A DNA stretch of 64,000 nucleotides from an uncultured Collinsella sp. (GCA_900754075.1 CAAEBN010000017.1:49815-113814), one strand, 5' to 3'. Positions 42,943 to 54,600 are shown, counted from the stretch's first letter. The notes: generated from the letters alone by a model not told the origin. Program-made: numbers and translations.

Positions 42943-43023
42943 GCGTGAACAATCACGCTCTGAAGCGTGGCGGGGGCAGGGGCCCGCGTCACATGAGAAG
43001 CCCGCAGGCAAGGGGCCTGTGGG
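42943..43023 (+). promoter_or_regulatory. Hairpins in the pnp leader
   Basis: GCGTGA/TCACGC (42943-42948 with 42953-42958, ACAA loop) and a 9-bp stem (43001-43009 with 43015-43023) just before AAAGGAG. In E. coli the pnp leader is folded, cut by RNase III and then used for PNPase self-repression; a like role here is inference. Confidence 0.5.
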
Positions 43024-43036
43024 GTAAAGGAGAACA

Positions 43037-45283
<2,247 letters not shown>

Positions 45284-45308
45284 CAGCCGCATATAGACTG
45301 CTCAATTA

Positions 45309-45337
45309 GGGCGACTCCGGACAGGGGTCGCCCTTTT
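45309..45337 (+). terminator. Intrinsic terminator after pnp
   Basis: GGGCGAC (45309-45315) pairs with GTCGCCC (45327-45333), then TTTT. Confidence 0.85.
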
Positions 45338-45409
45338 GCTATCCCCGGCGGGATACACGGCTTCAGATGGGGCTTTGATGCATGGGTGGTCTGTTGTTGT
45401 GCAAATGGG

Positions 45410-45446
45410 TATCATACTGTGGTTATTGCATCGACTCTGCGATGCA
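45410..45446 (+). promoter_or_regulatory. rnj promoter and leader hairpin
   Basis: TATCAT (45410-45415) preceded by GGG is the likely -10. A perfect 7-bp hairpin follows at the expected 5' end (45427-45433 with 45440-45446). The leader is about 110 nt, with a second short GC hairpin near 45459-45470. Confidence 0.5.
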
Positions 45447-45534
45447 TTGTTGTACGTTCCCGGCGGCCGGTTTGCCAGAAGCGCCCCGTCGGTTGTTCCA
45501 GACCCGTTTCGAAGAAGGGAAACAACACTCACCT

Positions 45535-47205
45535 ATGGCAGCTAAAAAATCATCTCCCTTGAAGATCATCCCGCTCGGAGGCCTTGATGGCATCGGCAAG
45601 AACATGACGGTCTTCGAGTGCGGCGACGACATGGTGCTCGTCGACGCTGGCCTCATGTTCCCCGACGACTCGCAGCCCGGTATCGACCTGGTGCTTCCGG
45701 ATTACACCTACGTTCTGGAGAACGAGGAAAAGCTCCGCGGCATCGTCGTCACTCACGGCCACGAGGACCACACCGGTTCGCTTCCGTATCTGCTCCAGGA
45801 TCTCAACAACAAGGTACCCATCTTCTCGAGCAAGCTGACGCTTGGCTTTATCGAGGGCAAGCTTTCCGAGTTCCGCATTCGTGCACCCAAGTTCCGTGAG
45901 GTCAAGGGCGGCAGCCACGTCAATTTGGGTGGCATCTCGCTCGACTTCTTCTCGATGACGCACTCTATCCCGGGCGCTCTGGGCGTGTTCATCCGCACCA
46001 ACCAGGGCACCGTTATGCACACCGGCGACTTTAAGCTCGACCAGACGCCCATCGACGGCGTCACGCCCGACTATGCCGCTATCAGCCGCTTTGCCAAGCA
46101 GGGTATCGACCTGCTGCTGTCCGACTCCACCAACGCCACGGTCCCCGGCTTTACCAAGTCCGAGGCCGAGGTTGGCCCCAATCTGCTGCATGCCATCAAG
46201 AATGCTCCGGGCCGTGTGTTCGTCGCGTCGTTCTCGAGCCACATCCATCGTCTGCAGCAGATTTGCGACGCCGCCCGCAAGTGCGGCCGCAAGGTCGTCG
46301 TGACCGGTCGTTCCATGCTCACCAACACCCGCGTGGCGCGCGAGCTGGGCTACCTCAACATCGATGATGCCGATATCATCGATGCCTTCGATATTGACAA
46401 CCTGCCCGACGACAAGATCGTCGTCATGTGCACCGGTTCGCAGGGCGAGCCTCTGTCGGCCCTTTCGCGTATGGCCAACGGCGAGCACAAGACGCTCTCC
46501 ATCCATGAGGGCGATACCGTCATCCTCTCGGCAACTCCGGTCCCCGGTAACGAGAAGGCCGTTCAGCAGGTCGTCAACAGCCTCGCCAAGCTTGGCTGCG
46601 ACGTGTGGGATAAGAACCGCGCCCTCGTTCACGTCTCGGGTCACGGTAGCCAGGAGGAGCTCAAGCTCCTGATGGCTATGGCAAAGCCTACGTACTTTAT
46701 GCCGGTCCACGGCGAGGCCGTGCATCTACGCGCCCATGCTCAGCTTGCACGCAAGATGGGCCTCAAGGACGATCACATCTTTATCCTCGACAACGGAGAT
46801 ACGCTTGAGATGCGTGGCGGTATCGTCAAGCGCGGTACGCCTGTCGAGTCTGGCGTCGTCTACGTCGACGGACTGCGCATCGGTGATACCGACCCCATCG
46901 TCCTGCGCGATCGTCAGAAGCTTGCCAACGACGGTATGGTCACGGCTGTCGCTATCGTTTCGCTCAAGCACAAGAAGATCGAGGCTATCGAGTTCTCGGG
47001 CCGCGGCGTCTCCTTTGCCATCGACGATCAGTTCTCCGAGGATGCCTCCGCATCCATTATGAAGACGATCGAGAAGGGCAAGTTCAGCTTCACCAGCAGC
47101 GGCTCCGATGCCATTCGCAAGGCCGTGCGCGACTCGCTCTCTAACTTTATCTGGAGCCGTACGCGCACTCGTCCGATGATCATCCCGGTCGTCATGGAGG
47201 TTTAG
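45535..47205 (+). CDS. rnj: Ribonuclease J
   Basis: Metallo-beta-lactamase RNase with 5'-to-3' exo- and endonuclease activity, central to mRNA decay and rRNA maturation. The 556-residue product has the metal motif HGHEDH at residues 74-79, GGLDGIGKNMTVFE, beta-CASP motifs (FVASFSSHIHR; MCTGSQGEPLSALSRM), and VHVSGHGSQEEL before the C-terminal domain. ATG 45535 follows GAAGAAGGGA at long spacing (14 bases). With PNPase just upstream and RNase Y at 57 kb, three major decay enzymes lie within 15 kb. Confidence 0.95.
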   Translation: MAAKKSSPLKIIPLGGLDGIGKNMTVFECGDDMVLVDAGLMFPDDSQPGIDLVLPDYTYVLENEEKLRGIVVTHGHEDHTGSLPYLLQDLNNKVPIFSSKLTLGFIEGKLSEFRIRAPKFREVKGGSHVNLGGISLDFFSMTHSIPGALGVFIRTNQGTVMHTGDFKLDQTPIDGVTPDYAAISRFAKQGIDLLLSDSTNATVPGFTKSEAEVGPNLLHAIKNAPGRVFVASFSSHIHRLQQICDAARKCGRKVVVTGRSMLTNTRVARELGYLNIDDADIIDAFDIDNLPDDKIVVMCTGSQGEPLSALSRMANGEHKTLSIHEGDTVILSATPVPGNEKAVQQVVNSLAKLGCDVWDKNRALVHVSGHGSQEELKLLMAMAKPTYFMPVHGEAVHLRAHAQLARKMGLKDDHIFILDNGDTLEMRGGIVKRGTPVESGVVYVDGLRIGDTDPIVLRDRQKLANDGMVTAVAIVSLKHKKIEAIEFSGRGVSFAIDDQFSEDASASIMKTIEKGKFSFTSSGSDAIRKAVRDSLSNFIWSRTRTRPMIIPVVMEV

Positions 47206-47206
47206 T

Positions 47207-49987
47207 TTGGCGCGCGGATCTGCACAAAACGCCAAAGGCAATAAAGCCAACAACCAACCGGCATCTGCTAAGGGTGCCGGTTCCCATCTTCGTGCCAATA
47301 AGGGCCACGAGGCCGAGTTCGACGATTTTGAGCCCCTGGTCGAGCCTTCGGCCAACCGCGATATCGCCGGCGTGGTCATCGCCGTTTTGGCGATTGCATC
47401 CTTCATTGCCGTGATTTCGCCGGCGACCGCACCCGTCACGGCTGCGGTTGCCGGTTTCTACCACCTGGGCTTTGGTCTGGGTGCCTACGTGCTGCCGATC
47501 GTCATTTTGCTGTTTGCCGCCACGCTCTTTTTGGGCGAGGACTCGCCGCTCAACGTGCGCTCTGTCGCAGGCGGCGCCGTGGTCTTTATCGCCGTCGTCT
47601 CCATTCTTTCGCTGATGGTGCCGGGTACGAGCGACTCGTGCGACCTTATGTTCACGCCGCAAAACCTGTCCGCCTCGGGTGGCTACATCGGTGCGTTTAT
47701 TGCGAGTGCGCTGCAGAATGCCCTGGGTAAGCCTATCGCGATGGTGGTCCTGTTGGGTCTGGCCGTCGTTGGGTTTGTCATCATTGGCTTTTCGGTGGGC
47801 GGTGTTTTGCGCTCTGCCCGCGACCGTGCGGCCGATTTTGCCGAGCGCCGCCGTGCCGACGTCAACGCGAGCCCCTGGGGTGACGACGAAGCCCTGTCGG
47901 TGCCCGGCGTTGCCCGTCCGCACCTGAGCATTCTTCGTCAAAAGGGTTCCGATATGGCCGTGACCACGGTCATGGGCAACGATGCGGACCCGGTTTTGGA
48001 CGATGGCGACGAGGACGAGGATCCGTTTGTCGACGTGTCCGATGCTGTGGAGGCCGAGCGCGCTAAGACGACGCTGCTGCCGCGCCGCCATGCCAAGAAG
48101 GGCAAGGCTGCGCCCAAACTCAATACGAGTGAGCCCGACCCGTCTTGGTCCGAGAGCGAGATTGAGCTCACCGAGGGCGATGACGAGGACGACGAGGCTC
48201 CGATTGAGACCGCAAAGACAACTTTGCTGCCGCGCCGCCACGCAAAGCGCGACCAGGTAACCGGTCAGCTTTCGATGGAAGACGACCTCGATAAGATCGA
48301 CGAGTCCGAGCCGCCGTTTGCCGTGAATCCTGTCTCGGCAGCTCCGCAGATCCCCGATTTCCTGAAGCATCCCAAGGTTGCCGATGCGCCTGCCTCGAGT
48401 GCTGTCGAATCGGCTGCGGCTAGCGATGGGGGAGCAGACAATGCTTCCGCAGATAACGAGGGCGAAGAAGAGGACGGCCTTAAGCTTCCGCCGCTCGAAA
48501 TCCTGCATGCAAACCCTCAGTCCGCTTCCGCCGCGTCTTCGGACAAGGAGCTGGAACAGACCGCCGAGTCGTTGCAATCAACGCTGCTTGAGTTTGGCCG
48601 TAGCGCTCGCGTTGTCGGCTGGATTGCCGGTCCCACGGTGACGACCTTTAAGCTGCAGCCCGGCGAGGGCGAGCGCGTGAGCAAGATTTCGAGCCTTGAG
48701 GACGACATCGCGCTGTCGCTTGCTGCTCAGTCCGTGCGTATCTTTGCGCCGATTCCCGGCACCTCGCTCGTGGGTATCGAGATTCCCAATCGCAAGCGTC
48801 AGAACGTAAACTTGGGCGACGTGCTGCCCTATGTTAAGGGCGGTCCGCTTGAGCTTGCCATCGGCCGCGACGCAGAGGGCACGCCGGTCGTCGCTGACCT
48901 CGCCAAGATGCCCCACCTGCTGATCGCCGGTACCACGGGTTCCGGTAAGTCGGTCATGATTAACTCCATCATCACGACCCTGCTCATGCGCGCCCTTCCC
49001 GAGGACGTTCGCTTGATCATGGTCGACCCCAAGCGCGTCGAGCTCGCAGGCTATAACGGCCTGCCGCATCTTTACGTGCCCGTAGTGACCGAGCCCAAGC
49101 AGGCCGCGAGTGCCTTGCAGTGGGCGGTGTCCGAGATGGAGCGCCGCCTGAAGGTCTTCGAGCGTCTGAACGTGCGCAAGATCTCGACCTATAACGAAAA
49201 GCAGGCCGCCGGCGAGTTTGAGCATTACGATAACCCGCCGCAAAAGATGCCCTACCTGGTCATCATCATCGACGAGCTCTCGGACCTGATGATGGTTGCC
49301 GGCAAGGATGTCGAGGCGTCGATTGTGCGTATCGCCCAGCTGGGCCGTGCCGCCGGTATCCACCTTATCGTGGCGACTCAGCGTCCGAGCTCTAACGTGG
49401 TGACGGGTCTCATCAAGGCAAACATTACCAACCGTATCGCCTTCAACGTCGCAACGGGCATCGACTCCCGCGTCATCATCGACCAGATGGGTGCCGAAAA
49501 GCTCACCGGCTTGGGTGACATGCTGTTCTCAAAGGTCGACTGGGGCAAGCCCCGCCGTATCCAGGGCTGCTTTGTTTCGGATGACGAGATCAACGAGATT
49601 GTCGAGTTCGTCAAATCGCAAAGCGAGCCCGACTACCATGAGGAGATCCTGTCGGCTGTGGCACCTGCCTCCATGTCCATGGCAGGTGGCGGCGGCATTG
49701 TTCGCTCCGGCATTGCCGAGCCTCAGGATGACGATCCGCTTATCTGGGAAGCCGCTCATATTGTGGTGGAATCGCAGCTGGGCTCCACATCTGGCCTGCA
49801 GCGCCGCCTGAAGGTTGGCTATGCGCGCGCCGGGCGTATTATGGACATGCTGGAAGAAAAGGGTGTCGTCGGACCGCCCGACGGTTCCAAGCCGCGCGAG
49901 GTCCTGCTGGATGAAGAAGGCCTTGCCGCGCTTGAATCCGTCGACGCCGAGATGGCACGTGAAGATCGTGAGTTTGGAGGATTCTGA
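47207..49987 (+). CDS. ftsK: DNA translocase FtsK/SpoIIIE
   Basis: Septal DNA pump that clears chromosome ends and activates Xer recombination. The 926-residue product has four to five membrane segments in residues 53-200, then a long acidic linker (about 215-470). Within the linker, AKTTLLPRRHAK occurs twice (286-297 and 336-347). The motor domain has Walker A GTTGSGKS at 575-582, IIIDELSDLMMVAGK, and RPSSNVVTGLIKANI. A winged-helix gamma domain (LIWEAAHIVVESQLGSTSGL; YARAGRIMDMLEEKGVVGP) reads KOPS-like sites. TTG 47207 has GGAGG six bases upstream. Confidence 0.96.
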   Translation: MARGSAQNAKGNKANNQPASAKGAGSHLRANKGHEAEFDDFEPLVEPSANRDIAGVVIAVLAIASFIAVISPATAPVTAAVAGFYHLGFGLGAYVLPIVILLFAATLFLGEDSPLNVRSVAGGAVVFIAVVSILSLMVPGTSDSCDLMFTPQNLSASGGYIGAFIASALQNALGKPIAMVVLLGLAVVGFVIIGFSVGGVLRSARDRAADFAERRRADVNASPWGDDEALSVPGVARPHLSILRQKGSDMAVTTVMGNDADPVLDDGDEDEDPFVDVSDAVEAERAKTTLLPRRHAKKGKAAPKLNTSEPDPSWSESEIELTEGDDEDDEAPIETAKTTLLPRRHAKRDQVTGQLSMEDDLDKIDESEPPFAVNPVSAAPQIPDFLKHPKVADAPASSAVESAAASDGGADNASADNEGEEEDGLKLPPLEILHANPQSASAASSDKELEQTAESLQSTLLEFGRSARVVGWIAGPTVTTFKLQPGEGERVSKISSLEDDIALSLAAQSVRIFAPIPGTSLVGIEIPNRKRQNVNLGDVLPYVKGGPLELAIGRDAEGTPVVADLAKMPHLLIAGTTGSGKSVMINSIITTLLMRALPEDVRLIMVDPKRVELAGYNGLPHLYVPVVTEPKQAASALQWAVSEMERRLKVFERLNVRKISTYNEKQAAGEFEHYDNPPQKMPYLVIIIDELSDLMMVAGKDVEASIVRIAQLGRAAGIHLIVATQRPSSNVVTGLIKANITNRIAFNVATGIDSRVIIDQMGAEKLTGLGDMLFSKVDWGKPRRIQGCFVSDDEINEIVEFVKSQSEPDYHEEILSAVAPASMSMAGGGGIVRSGIAEPQDDDPLIWEAAHIVVESQLGSTSGLQRRLKVGYARAGRIMDMLEEKGVVGPPDGSKPREVLLDEEGLAALESVDAEMAREDREFGGF

Positions 49988-51498
49988 TGGCTGCACGCTT
50001 TGGTGACATGCTGCTCGAGCAGCGTCGCCGAATGGGCCTTTCCATTCAGCAGGTCGCCAACACCATCAAAATCAGGCCGCAGATCATCGAGTTTTTCGAG
50101 AATGGCAATTTTGCATCGATGCCTCCGCGCGGCTATGCGCAGGGCATGATTTCGAGCTATGCGCGCTTTTTGGGCCTCAATCCGCGGGAGGTCGTCAACG
50201 CTTATTTTGACGATCTGATGGCGTATGAGCGCGAGACGTCGCAGCAGGGTGGTCGTTTTCAGGACGCCGCCGGCTACGTCAATTCGCGTTCCTCGGTCGA
50301 CAACGGCCGCTTCCTGATGGTTCAGGGCGGGCGTTCGACGCGTTATGGCCAGCGCCCTCAGCAGGCTGGCTATATTACCGAGACGGGCTCGAGCGAGGAT
50401 ATTCGTTCCCAGCGCGATCGTTTTCGCAGCACGCCGGTGCCCGAGGAGCGCGCACTCCCCGCTGCCCGCGGTGTCGCACGAGACCCTCGTGTGGGCTATG
50501 GCGATGGTGGTTATTCCGATCGCGGGTACCGTGGCGTTTCTTCCGGTCGTCCGCGCGGTGGCTATGCAGATGCCGATACTACACAGGTGACGCCTCGCCT
50601 TCGATCTCAGTCGCAGACCTTTAGCCAGCGCTCCTCAGCGCCTCGTTCGGGCCAGCGCAACTACCAGGGTCGCGGCGAGCTCGCCCCCCGCTCAGGCCAG
50701 CGCAATATGCAGCGCCAGGGTAGCTATCGCGGTCGTTCTGACAATAACCGCGGTCGTATGCCCCAAGGCACTGGTCGCGGTGGTTCCAATCGTGGACGCG
50801 GCGGTGGGCGTGCTCCCCAGAACAACGGTCTCGATCCTCGTATCGTTTACGCCGGCATCGGTGCCGTGGCGCTTCTGTTGATCGTGCTCATCGTGGTGCT
50901 CCTGCGCGGCTGCGGCTCCTCGGCGCCCGAGTCGACGCCCGAGACGCCCGTTGCCACCAAGACAACGACTAAGAAGTCTTCCAAGAAGACCGAATCCGTC
51001 GATGAGGATGAAGATACCGATGAGACGACGGACGAGTCGACCGATTCGGACGCCGCCAACACGAAGGCCAAGAAGGAGGAGAACGAGGTCACAAAGGTCA
51101 AGATCTCCGTTGCCAAGGGCAAGACTGCTTGGATTGAGGTCAAGGTTGATGGCAAGTCGGTCTATGGCGCCCAGGCCACCGGCCCCTTTGAGCAGGAATA
51201 TACGCCTGAGTCCTCGATTGAGATCACCACGTCCAAGCCTTCGGATGTCACCGTTACCAAGAACGGCGAAAAGGTCCGCTACGACACTAAGACATCGGGC
51301 GTGGCGCGCGTGACGATCACCGTTCCCAAGAAGGAGACGACCGACTCCGAGGACGGCGAGAACACTGACGGTACCGATGGCACCGAAAGTACCGACGGAA
51401 CTGTTGGAACCGATGCCCAGTCCACGGACGGCACCGATGCCGCCACCGACGGGCAGACTACGCCCTATTCAGACGACTATTCGTACGACAGCTACTAA
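49987..51498 (+). CDS. RodZ-like HTH membrane protein with RGG-rich linker
   Basis: The 503-residue product has a cytoplasmic HTH_25 domain (residues 1-75: FGDMLLEQRRRMGLSIQQVA; RPQIIEFFENGNF), as in RodZ, which links MreB to the wall machinery. A disordered linker of about 200 residues is rich in Arg, Gly, Ser, Gln and Tyr, with repeats such as RGSYRGR-like, GRGGSNRGRGGGR and twice APRSGQRN. One membrane helix follows (about 285-306), then an acidic Ser/Thr stretch. A DUF4115-like beta domain (TAWIEVKVDGKSVYGA) and a tail of Thr-Asp-Gly repeats end the protein. It overlaps the ftsK stop by one base. Role in shape or division is inferred from the fold. Confidence 0.8.
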   Translation: MAARFGDMLLEQRRRMGLSIQQVANTIKIRPQIIEFFENGNFASMPPRGYAQGMISSYARFLGLNPREVVNAYFDDLMAYERETSQQGGRFQDAAGYVNSRSSVDNGRFLMVQGGRSTRYGQRPQQAGYITETGSSEDIRSQRDRFRSTPVPEERALPAARGVARDPRVGYGDGGYSDRGYRGVSSGRPRGGYADADTTQVTPRLRSQSQTFSQRSSAPRSGQRNYQGRGELAPRSGQRNMQRQGSYRGRSDNNRGRMPQGTGRGGSNRGRGGGRAPQNNGLDPRIVYAGIGAVALLLIVLIVVLLRGCGSSAPESTPETPVATKTTTKKSSKKTESVDEDEDTDETTDESTDSDAANTKAKKEENEVTKVKISVAKGKTAWIEVKVDGKSVYGAQATGPFEQEYTPESSIEITTSKPSDVTVTKNGEKVRYDTKTSGVARVTITVPKKETTDSEDGENTDGTDGTESTDGTVGTDAQSTDGTDAATDGQTTPYSDDYSYDSY

Positions 51499-51524
51499 GC
51501 CGCTCGTAAGCGAAAGGATTAACC

Positions 51525-52022
51525 ATGGCTAAAGATTCCAGCTTCGACGTCGTGTCCGAGGTCAATATGCAGGAGGTCGACAATGCCTTCCAGCAGACCA
51601 CGCGCGAGATTTCCCAGCGCTATGACCTTAAGGATTCCGGCGCCACCATCGAGCTTTCGAAGGGCGACAAGCTCTTTACGATCAACGCCCCGGCCGACTT
51701 TGTCTCCAAGCAGATCATCGACGTCCTGAGCTCCAAGCTCATCAAGCGCGGCATCGATCTTAAGGCCGTGTCCTGGGATGCTCCTCAGGCTGCATCGGGT
51801 GGTACCGTGCGCGTGCTCGGTCACATCGTCGAGGGTATCGACCAGACGACTGCCAAGAAGATTAATAAGGACATCAAGGATCAGAAGCTCAAGGTCAAGG
51901 TGACGATTGAGGCCGACAAACTGCGTGTTTCCTCTGCTTCCAAGGATGCGCTGCAGACCGTGATTCAGTTCCTGCGCGACCAGGACTACGGTCAGCCGCT
52001 GCAGTTCACCAACTACCGCTAA
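51525..52022 (+). CDS. yajQ: YajQ family nucleotide-binding protein
   Basis: Small protein with two RNP-like folds; family members bind nucleotides, and in some Gram-negative bacteria cyclic di-GMP. The 165-residue product has SSFDVVSEVNMQEVDNAF, REISQRYDLKDS and KKINKDIKDQKLKVK. ATG 51525 has AAAGGA six bases upstream. Function in this lineage is unknown; it lies between cell-shape and ribosome-modification genes. Confidence 0.92.
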   Translation: MAKDSSFDVVSEVNMQEVDNAFQQTTREISQRYDLKDSGATIELSKGDKLFTINAPADFVSKQIIDVLSSKLIKRGIDLKAVSWDAPQAASGGTVRVLGHIVEGIDQTTAKKINKDIKDQKLKVKVTIEADKLRVSSASKDALQTVIQFLRDQDYGQPLQFTNYR

Positions 52023-52048
52023 TTCATTCGAAAGGACCGCTCTCCAAC

Positions 52049-53398
52049 ATGGATACTCCGTTGGGCTCCGTACTCTATATCACCCTCGGGTGCGCCAAGA
52101 ACGAGGTCGATACCGACCGTATGCGTTCGCTGCTGACCGCTGCGGGCTACGAGGAGGCATTCGATCCGCAGGATGCCGATATCGCCATCGTCAATACGTG
52201 CTCGTTCCTTGCCTCTGCAACGTCCGAGAGCATCGAGACCACGCTCGAGCTTGCCAACGAGGTGCAGGACGGCGTTCGTTCCTGCCCGATCGTCATGTGC
52301 GGCTGCGTGCCGTCACGCTACGGCGACGACTTGCCTGACGAGCTGCCCGAGGTCGCGGCCTTTGTGAAGGCCGACGAGGAAGACGGCATCGTGGCGGTCA
52401 TCGATGACGTGCTGGGTGTTGAGCGCGAGATTGCCGCCTATATTCCGCAGGTCAAGCGCACTGTTGAGGGCGCTGTCGCCTACGTCAAGATCTCCGATGG
52501 CTGCAACCGCTTCTGTAGCTTCTGCATGATCCCGTATATCCGCGGTCGTTATCACTCGCGCAATGCCGAGAGCATTATCTCCGAGGTACGCGACCTGGTC
52601 GCCGGCGGCGTGCGCGAGATCGTTCTGATCGGTCAGGACACGGGCATCTGGGGTACCGACTTTGCCGACGAGGACCTCGCCGAGGGCGCGCCGCGCAATC
52701 TGGCGCAGCTGCTGCAGGCCGTTGCTGAGGCGGTGCGTCCTCATAACGTGTGGGTCCGCGTACTTTACCTGCAGCCCGAGGGCATGACCGACGAGCTTGT
52801 CGAGACCATTCGCGATACGCCTGAGGTGCTGCCCTATATCGATATTCCTGTGCAGCACTGCGACGCGCGCATCCTCAAGGCCATGCGCCGCTCCGGTTCG
52901 CGCCAGGAGCTCGAAGACCTGTTCCGCGACCTGCGCGAGCGCATCCCCGGTATCGTGATCCGCTCCACGGCCATGGTCGGCTTCCCGACCGAGACCGACG
53001 ACGAGTTCCGCGATCTTATCGACTTTATGGATGCCGTGGGCTTCGACTACACGAGCGTATTTGCCTACTCGCGTGAGGAAGGCAGCCTAGCCGCCAAGAT
53101 GGAAGGCCAGGTCGACGAAGAGGTTAAGCTCGAGCGCGCCCAGGAGGCCATGGATCTGGCCGAGTCGCTCGGCTTTGCCGCGACAGCCGCGCACGTGGGC
53201 GAGCGCGCCCAGGTGATCGTCGACGGTATCGAGGAGACCGAGGACGGTGCCGAACTCATCGGACATGCCTGGTTCCAGGCGCCTGATTCCGATGGTGCGG
53301 TGCATCTGGATGCCAGCGAGGCATCTGTGGGCGATATTCTGACGGTCGAGTTTACCGATAGCTTCTGCTACGAGCTTATCGGTCATGTTGTGGAGTAG
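52049..53398 (+). CDS. rimO: Ribosomal protein S12 methylthiotransferase RimO
   Basis: Radical SAM enzyme that methylthiolates the conserved Asp of S12. The 449-residue product has N-terminal cluster cysteines C15 (TLGCAKNEVD), C51 and C86, the radical SAM triad C152, C156, C159 (GCNRFCSFC), QHCDARILKAMRR, and a TRAM domain. ATG 52049 has GAAAGGA thirteen bases upstream. Third member of the methylthiotransferase family in the window beside MtaB and MiaB. pgsA follows after nine bases. Confidence 0.95.
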   Translation: MDTPLGSVLYITLGCAKNEVDTDRMRSLLTAAGYEEAFDPQDADIAIVNTCSFLASATSESIETTLELANEVQDGVRSCPIVMCGCVPSRYGDDLPDELPEVAAFVKADEEDGIVAVIDDVLGVEREIAAYIPQVKRTVEGAVAYVKISDGCNRFCSFCMIPYIRGRYHSRNAESIISEVRDLVAGGVREIVLIGQDTGIWGTDFADEDLAEGAPRNLAQLLQAVAEAVRPHNVWVRVLYLQPEGMTDELVETIRDTPEVLPYIDIPVQHCDARILKAMRRSGSRQELEDLFRDLRERIPGIVIRSTAMVGFPTETDDEFRDLIDFMDAVGFDYTSVFAYSREEGSLAAKMEGQVDEEVKLERAQEAMDLAESLGFAATAAHVGERAQVIVDGIEETEDGAELIGHAWFQAPDSDGAVHLDASEASVGDILTVEFTDSFCYELIGHVVE

Positions 53399-53407
53399 GA
53401 GAGCGTC

Positions 53408-54046
53408 GTGGCTAACGAGAGCAATAAGGAACTGACGAGTGTTTGGACGCCCGCCAACATCGTGACGTGCGTGCGCATCGTCTTTATTCCGGTGTTCATG
53501 ATCGTGTCGGCGCTGTCTCGCGTGGGCGTTACCGGTACGGATTTGAGCACCTTCGACGGCCCGCTCGCCGCCGCCGCCTTTATTCTGTACGTCATCCTGT
53601 CGTGCACAGATAAGGTTGATGGCTACCTGGCTCGTTCACGCAACGAGATCACCGACTTCGGTAAGTTCTTGGATCCCATCGCCGATAAGTTGCTCGTGTT
53701 CTCGGCTCTGCTTCTGTTCTTGGATTTTGGTACCGTAACCGTGTGGTCGGTGTTCATCATCCTGTTCCGCGAGCTGCTGGTGAGTGCCCTGCGCATGGTC
53801 GCGAGTGCGGCCGGTGTGGTCGTTGCGGCCGATAAGCTCGGCAAGTACAAGACGGCCACTACGATGGTTTCCATCTGCGGTTATCTGTGCGTTTTTGCGA
53901 TGTCTGGCCTTAACCTGGCCCCGGTGGCGCTGACGCTCGGTATCTATGGCGTCTCGCGCTTCCTGTACGCCGTGGCCGTTATCCTGACCGTTATCTCGGG
54001 CGCTCAGTACTTCTGGAACTGCCGCAAGATCGTCTTTTCGGTCTAG
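53408..54046 (+). CDS. pgsA: CDP-diacylglycerol-glycerol-3-phosphate 3-phosphatidyltransferase
   Basis: Makes phosphatidylglycerol phosphate from CDP-diacylglycerol, the product of CdsA at 6.4 kb. The 212-residue membrane protein has the CDP-alcohol motif D-x2-D-G-x2-A-R-x8-G-x3-D-x3-D, seen as DKVDGYLARSRNEITDFGKF then LDPIADK, and about five to six membrane segments. GTG 53408 has a GGAGAG site. Substrate is assigned by family and its rimO-pgsA-cinA neighbourhood. Confidence 0.93.
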   Translation: MANESNKELTSVWTPANIVTCVRIVFIPVFMIVSALSRVGVTGTDLSTFDGPLAAAAFILYVILSCTDKVDGYLARSRNEITDFGKFLDPIADKLLVFSALLLFLDFGTVTVWSVFIILFRELLVSALRMVASAAGVVVAADKLGKYKTATTMVSICGYLCVFAMSGLNLAPVALTLGIYGVSRFLYAVAVILTVISGAQYFWNCRKIVFSV

Positions 54047-54058
54047 GTCCTGGTAGGC

Positions 54059-54589
54059 ATGACGGAATCATTTGAGCAGATTGCCGCGCACAATGAAGAG
54101 CTCGCACGCGATATTGTCGAGCGTGCAAGCGTTCGTGGTGTGACGGTTTCGACGGCTGAATCTCTTACAGCCGGCATGATCGCCTCGACGATCGCCGATA
54201 TCCCCGGTGCCTCGGCTGTGCTGCGCGGCGGTGCGGTGACGTACTGCGACGAGATTAAGCATCGCGTGCTCGGCGTTGAGCAAGAAACGCTCGACCGCTA
54301 TACCGCGGTGTCGTATCAGACGGCGCGCGAGATGGCTGCCGGTTCGCTGGAGCTGTACCAGAGCGATATTGCCGTGAGCGCGACGGGCTATGCCGGCCCC
54401 GGTGGTGGGACCGAGGACGATCCAGCTGGCACTTTTTATGTTGGCTGGGCGTATCGCTCGGCCGATGGGGGAGTGCCGGCCGTGGACTCCATTCGTTGTC
54501 ACTATGAGGGCGATCGTTCGTGTGTTCGTGCCCATGCGGTCGCGGAGGCATTGGGTCGCATTGTCCGCGTGCTCGATTCTATGGAATAG
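54059..54589 (+). CDS. CinA C-terminal (nicotinamide-nucleotide amidase) domain protein
   Basis: The 176-residue product is the stand-alone amidase domain (PncC-like), which deamidates nicotinamide mononucleotide in NAD recycling. It has STAESLTAGMIAS, RGGAVTYCDEIKHRVLGV and SATGYAGPGGG, where most relatives read GIAGPGGG. The N-terminal molybdopterin-like domain of full CinA is absent. Position just before recA matches the cinA-recA neighbourhood of Gram-positives, but recA has its own promoter. Confidence 0.9.
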   Translation: MTESFEQIAAHNEELARDIVERASVRGVTVSTAESLTAGMIASTIADIPGASAVLRGGAVTYCDEIKHRVLGVEQETLDRYTAVSYQTAREMAAGSLELYQSDIAVSATGYAGPGGGTEDDPAGTFYVGWAYRSADGGVPAVDSIRCHYEGDRSCVRAHAVAEALGRIVRVLDSME

Positions 54590-54600
54590 ACGTGTTTTGA

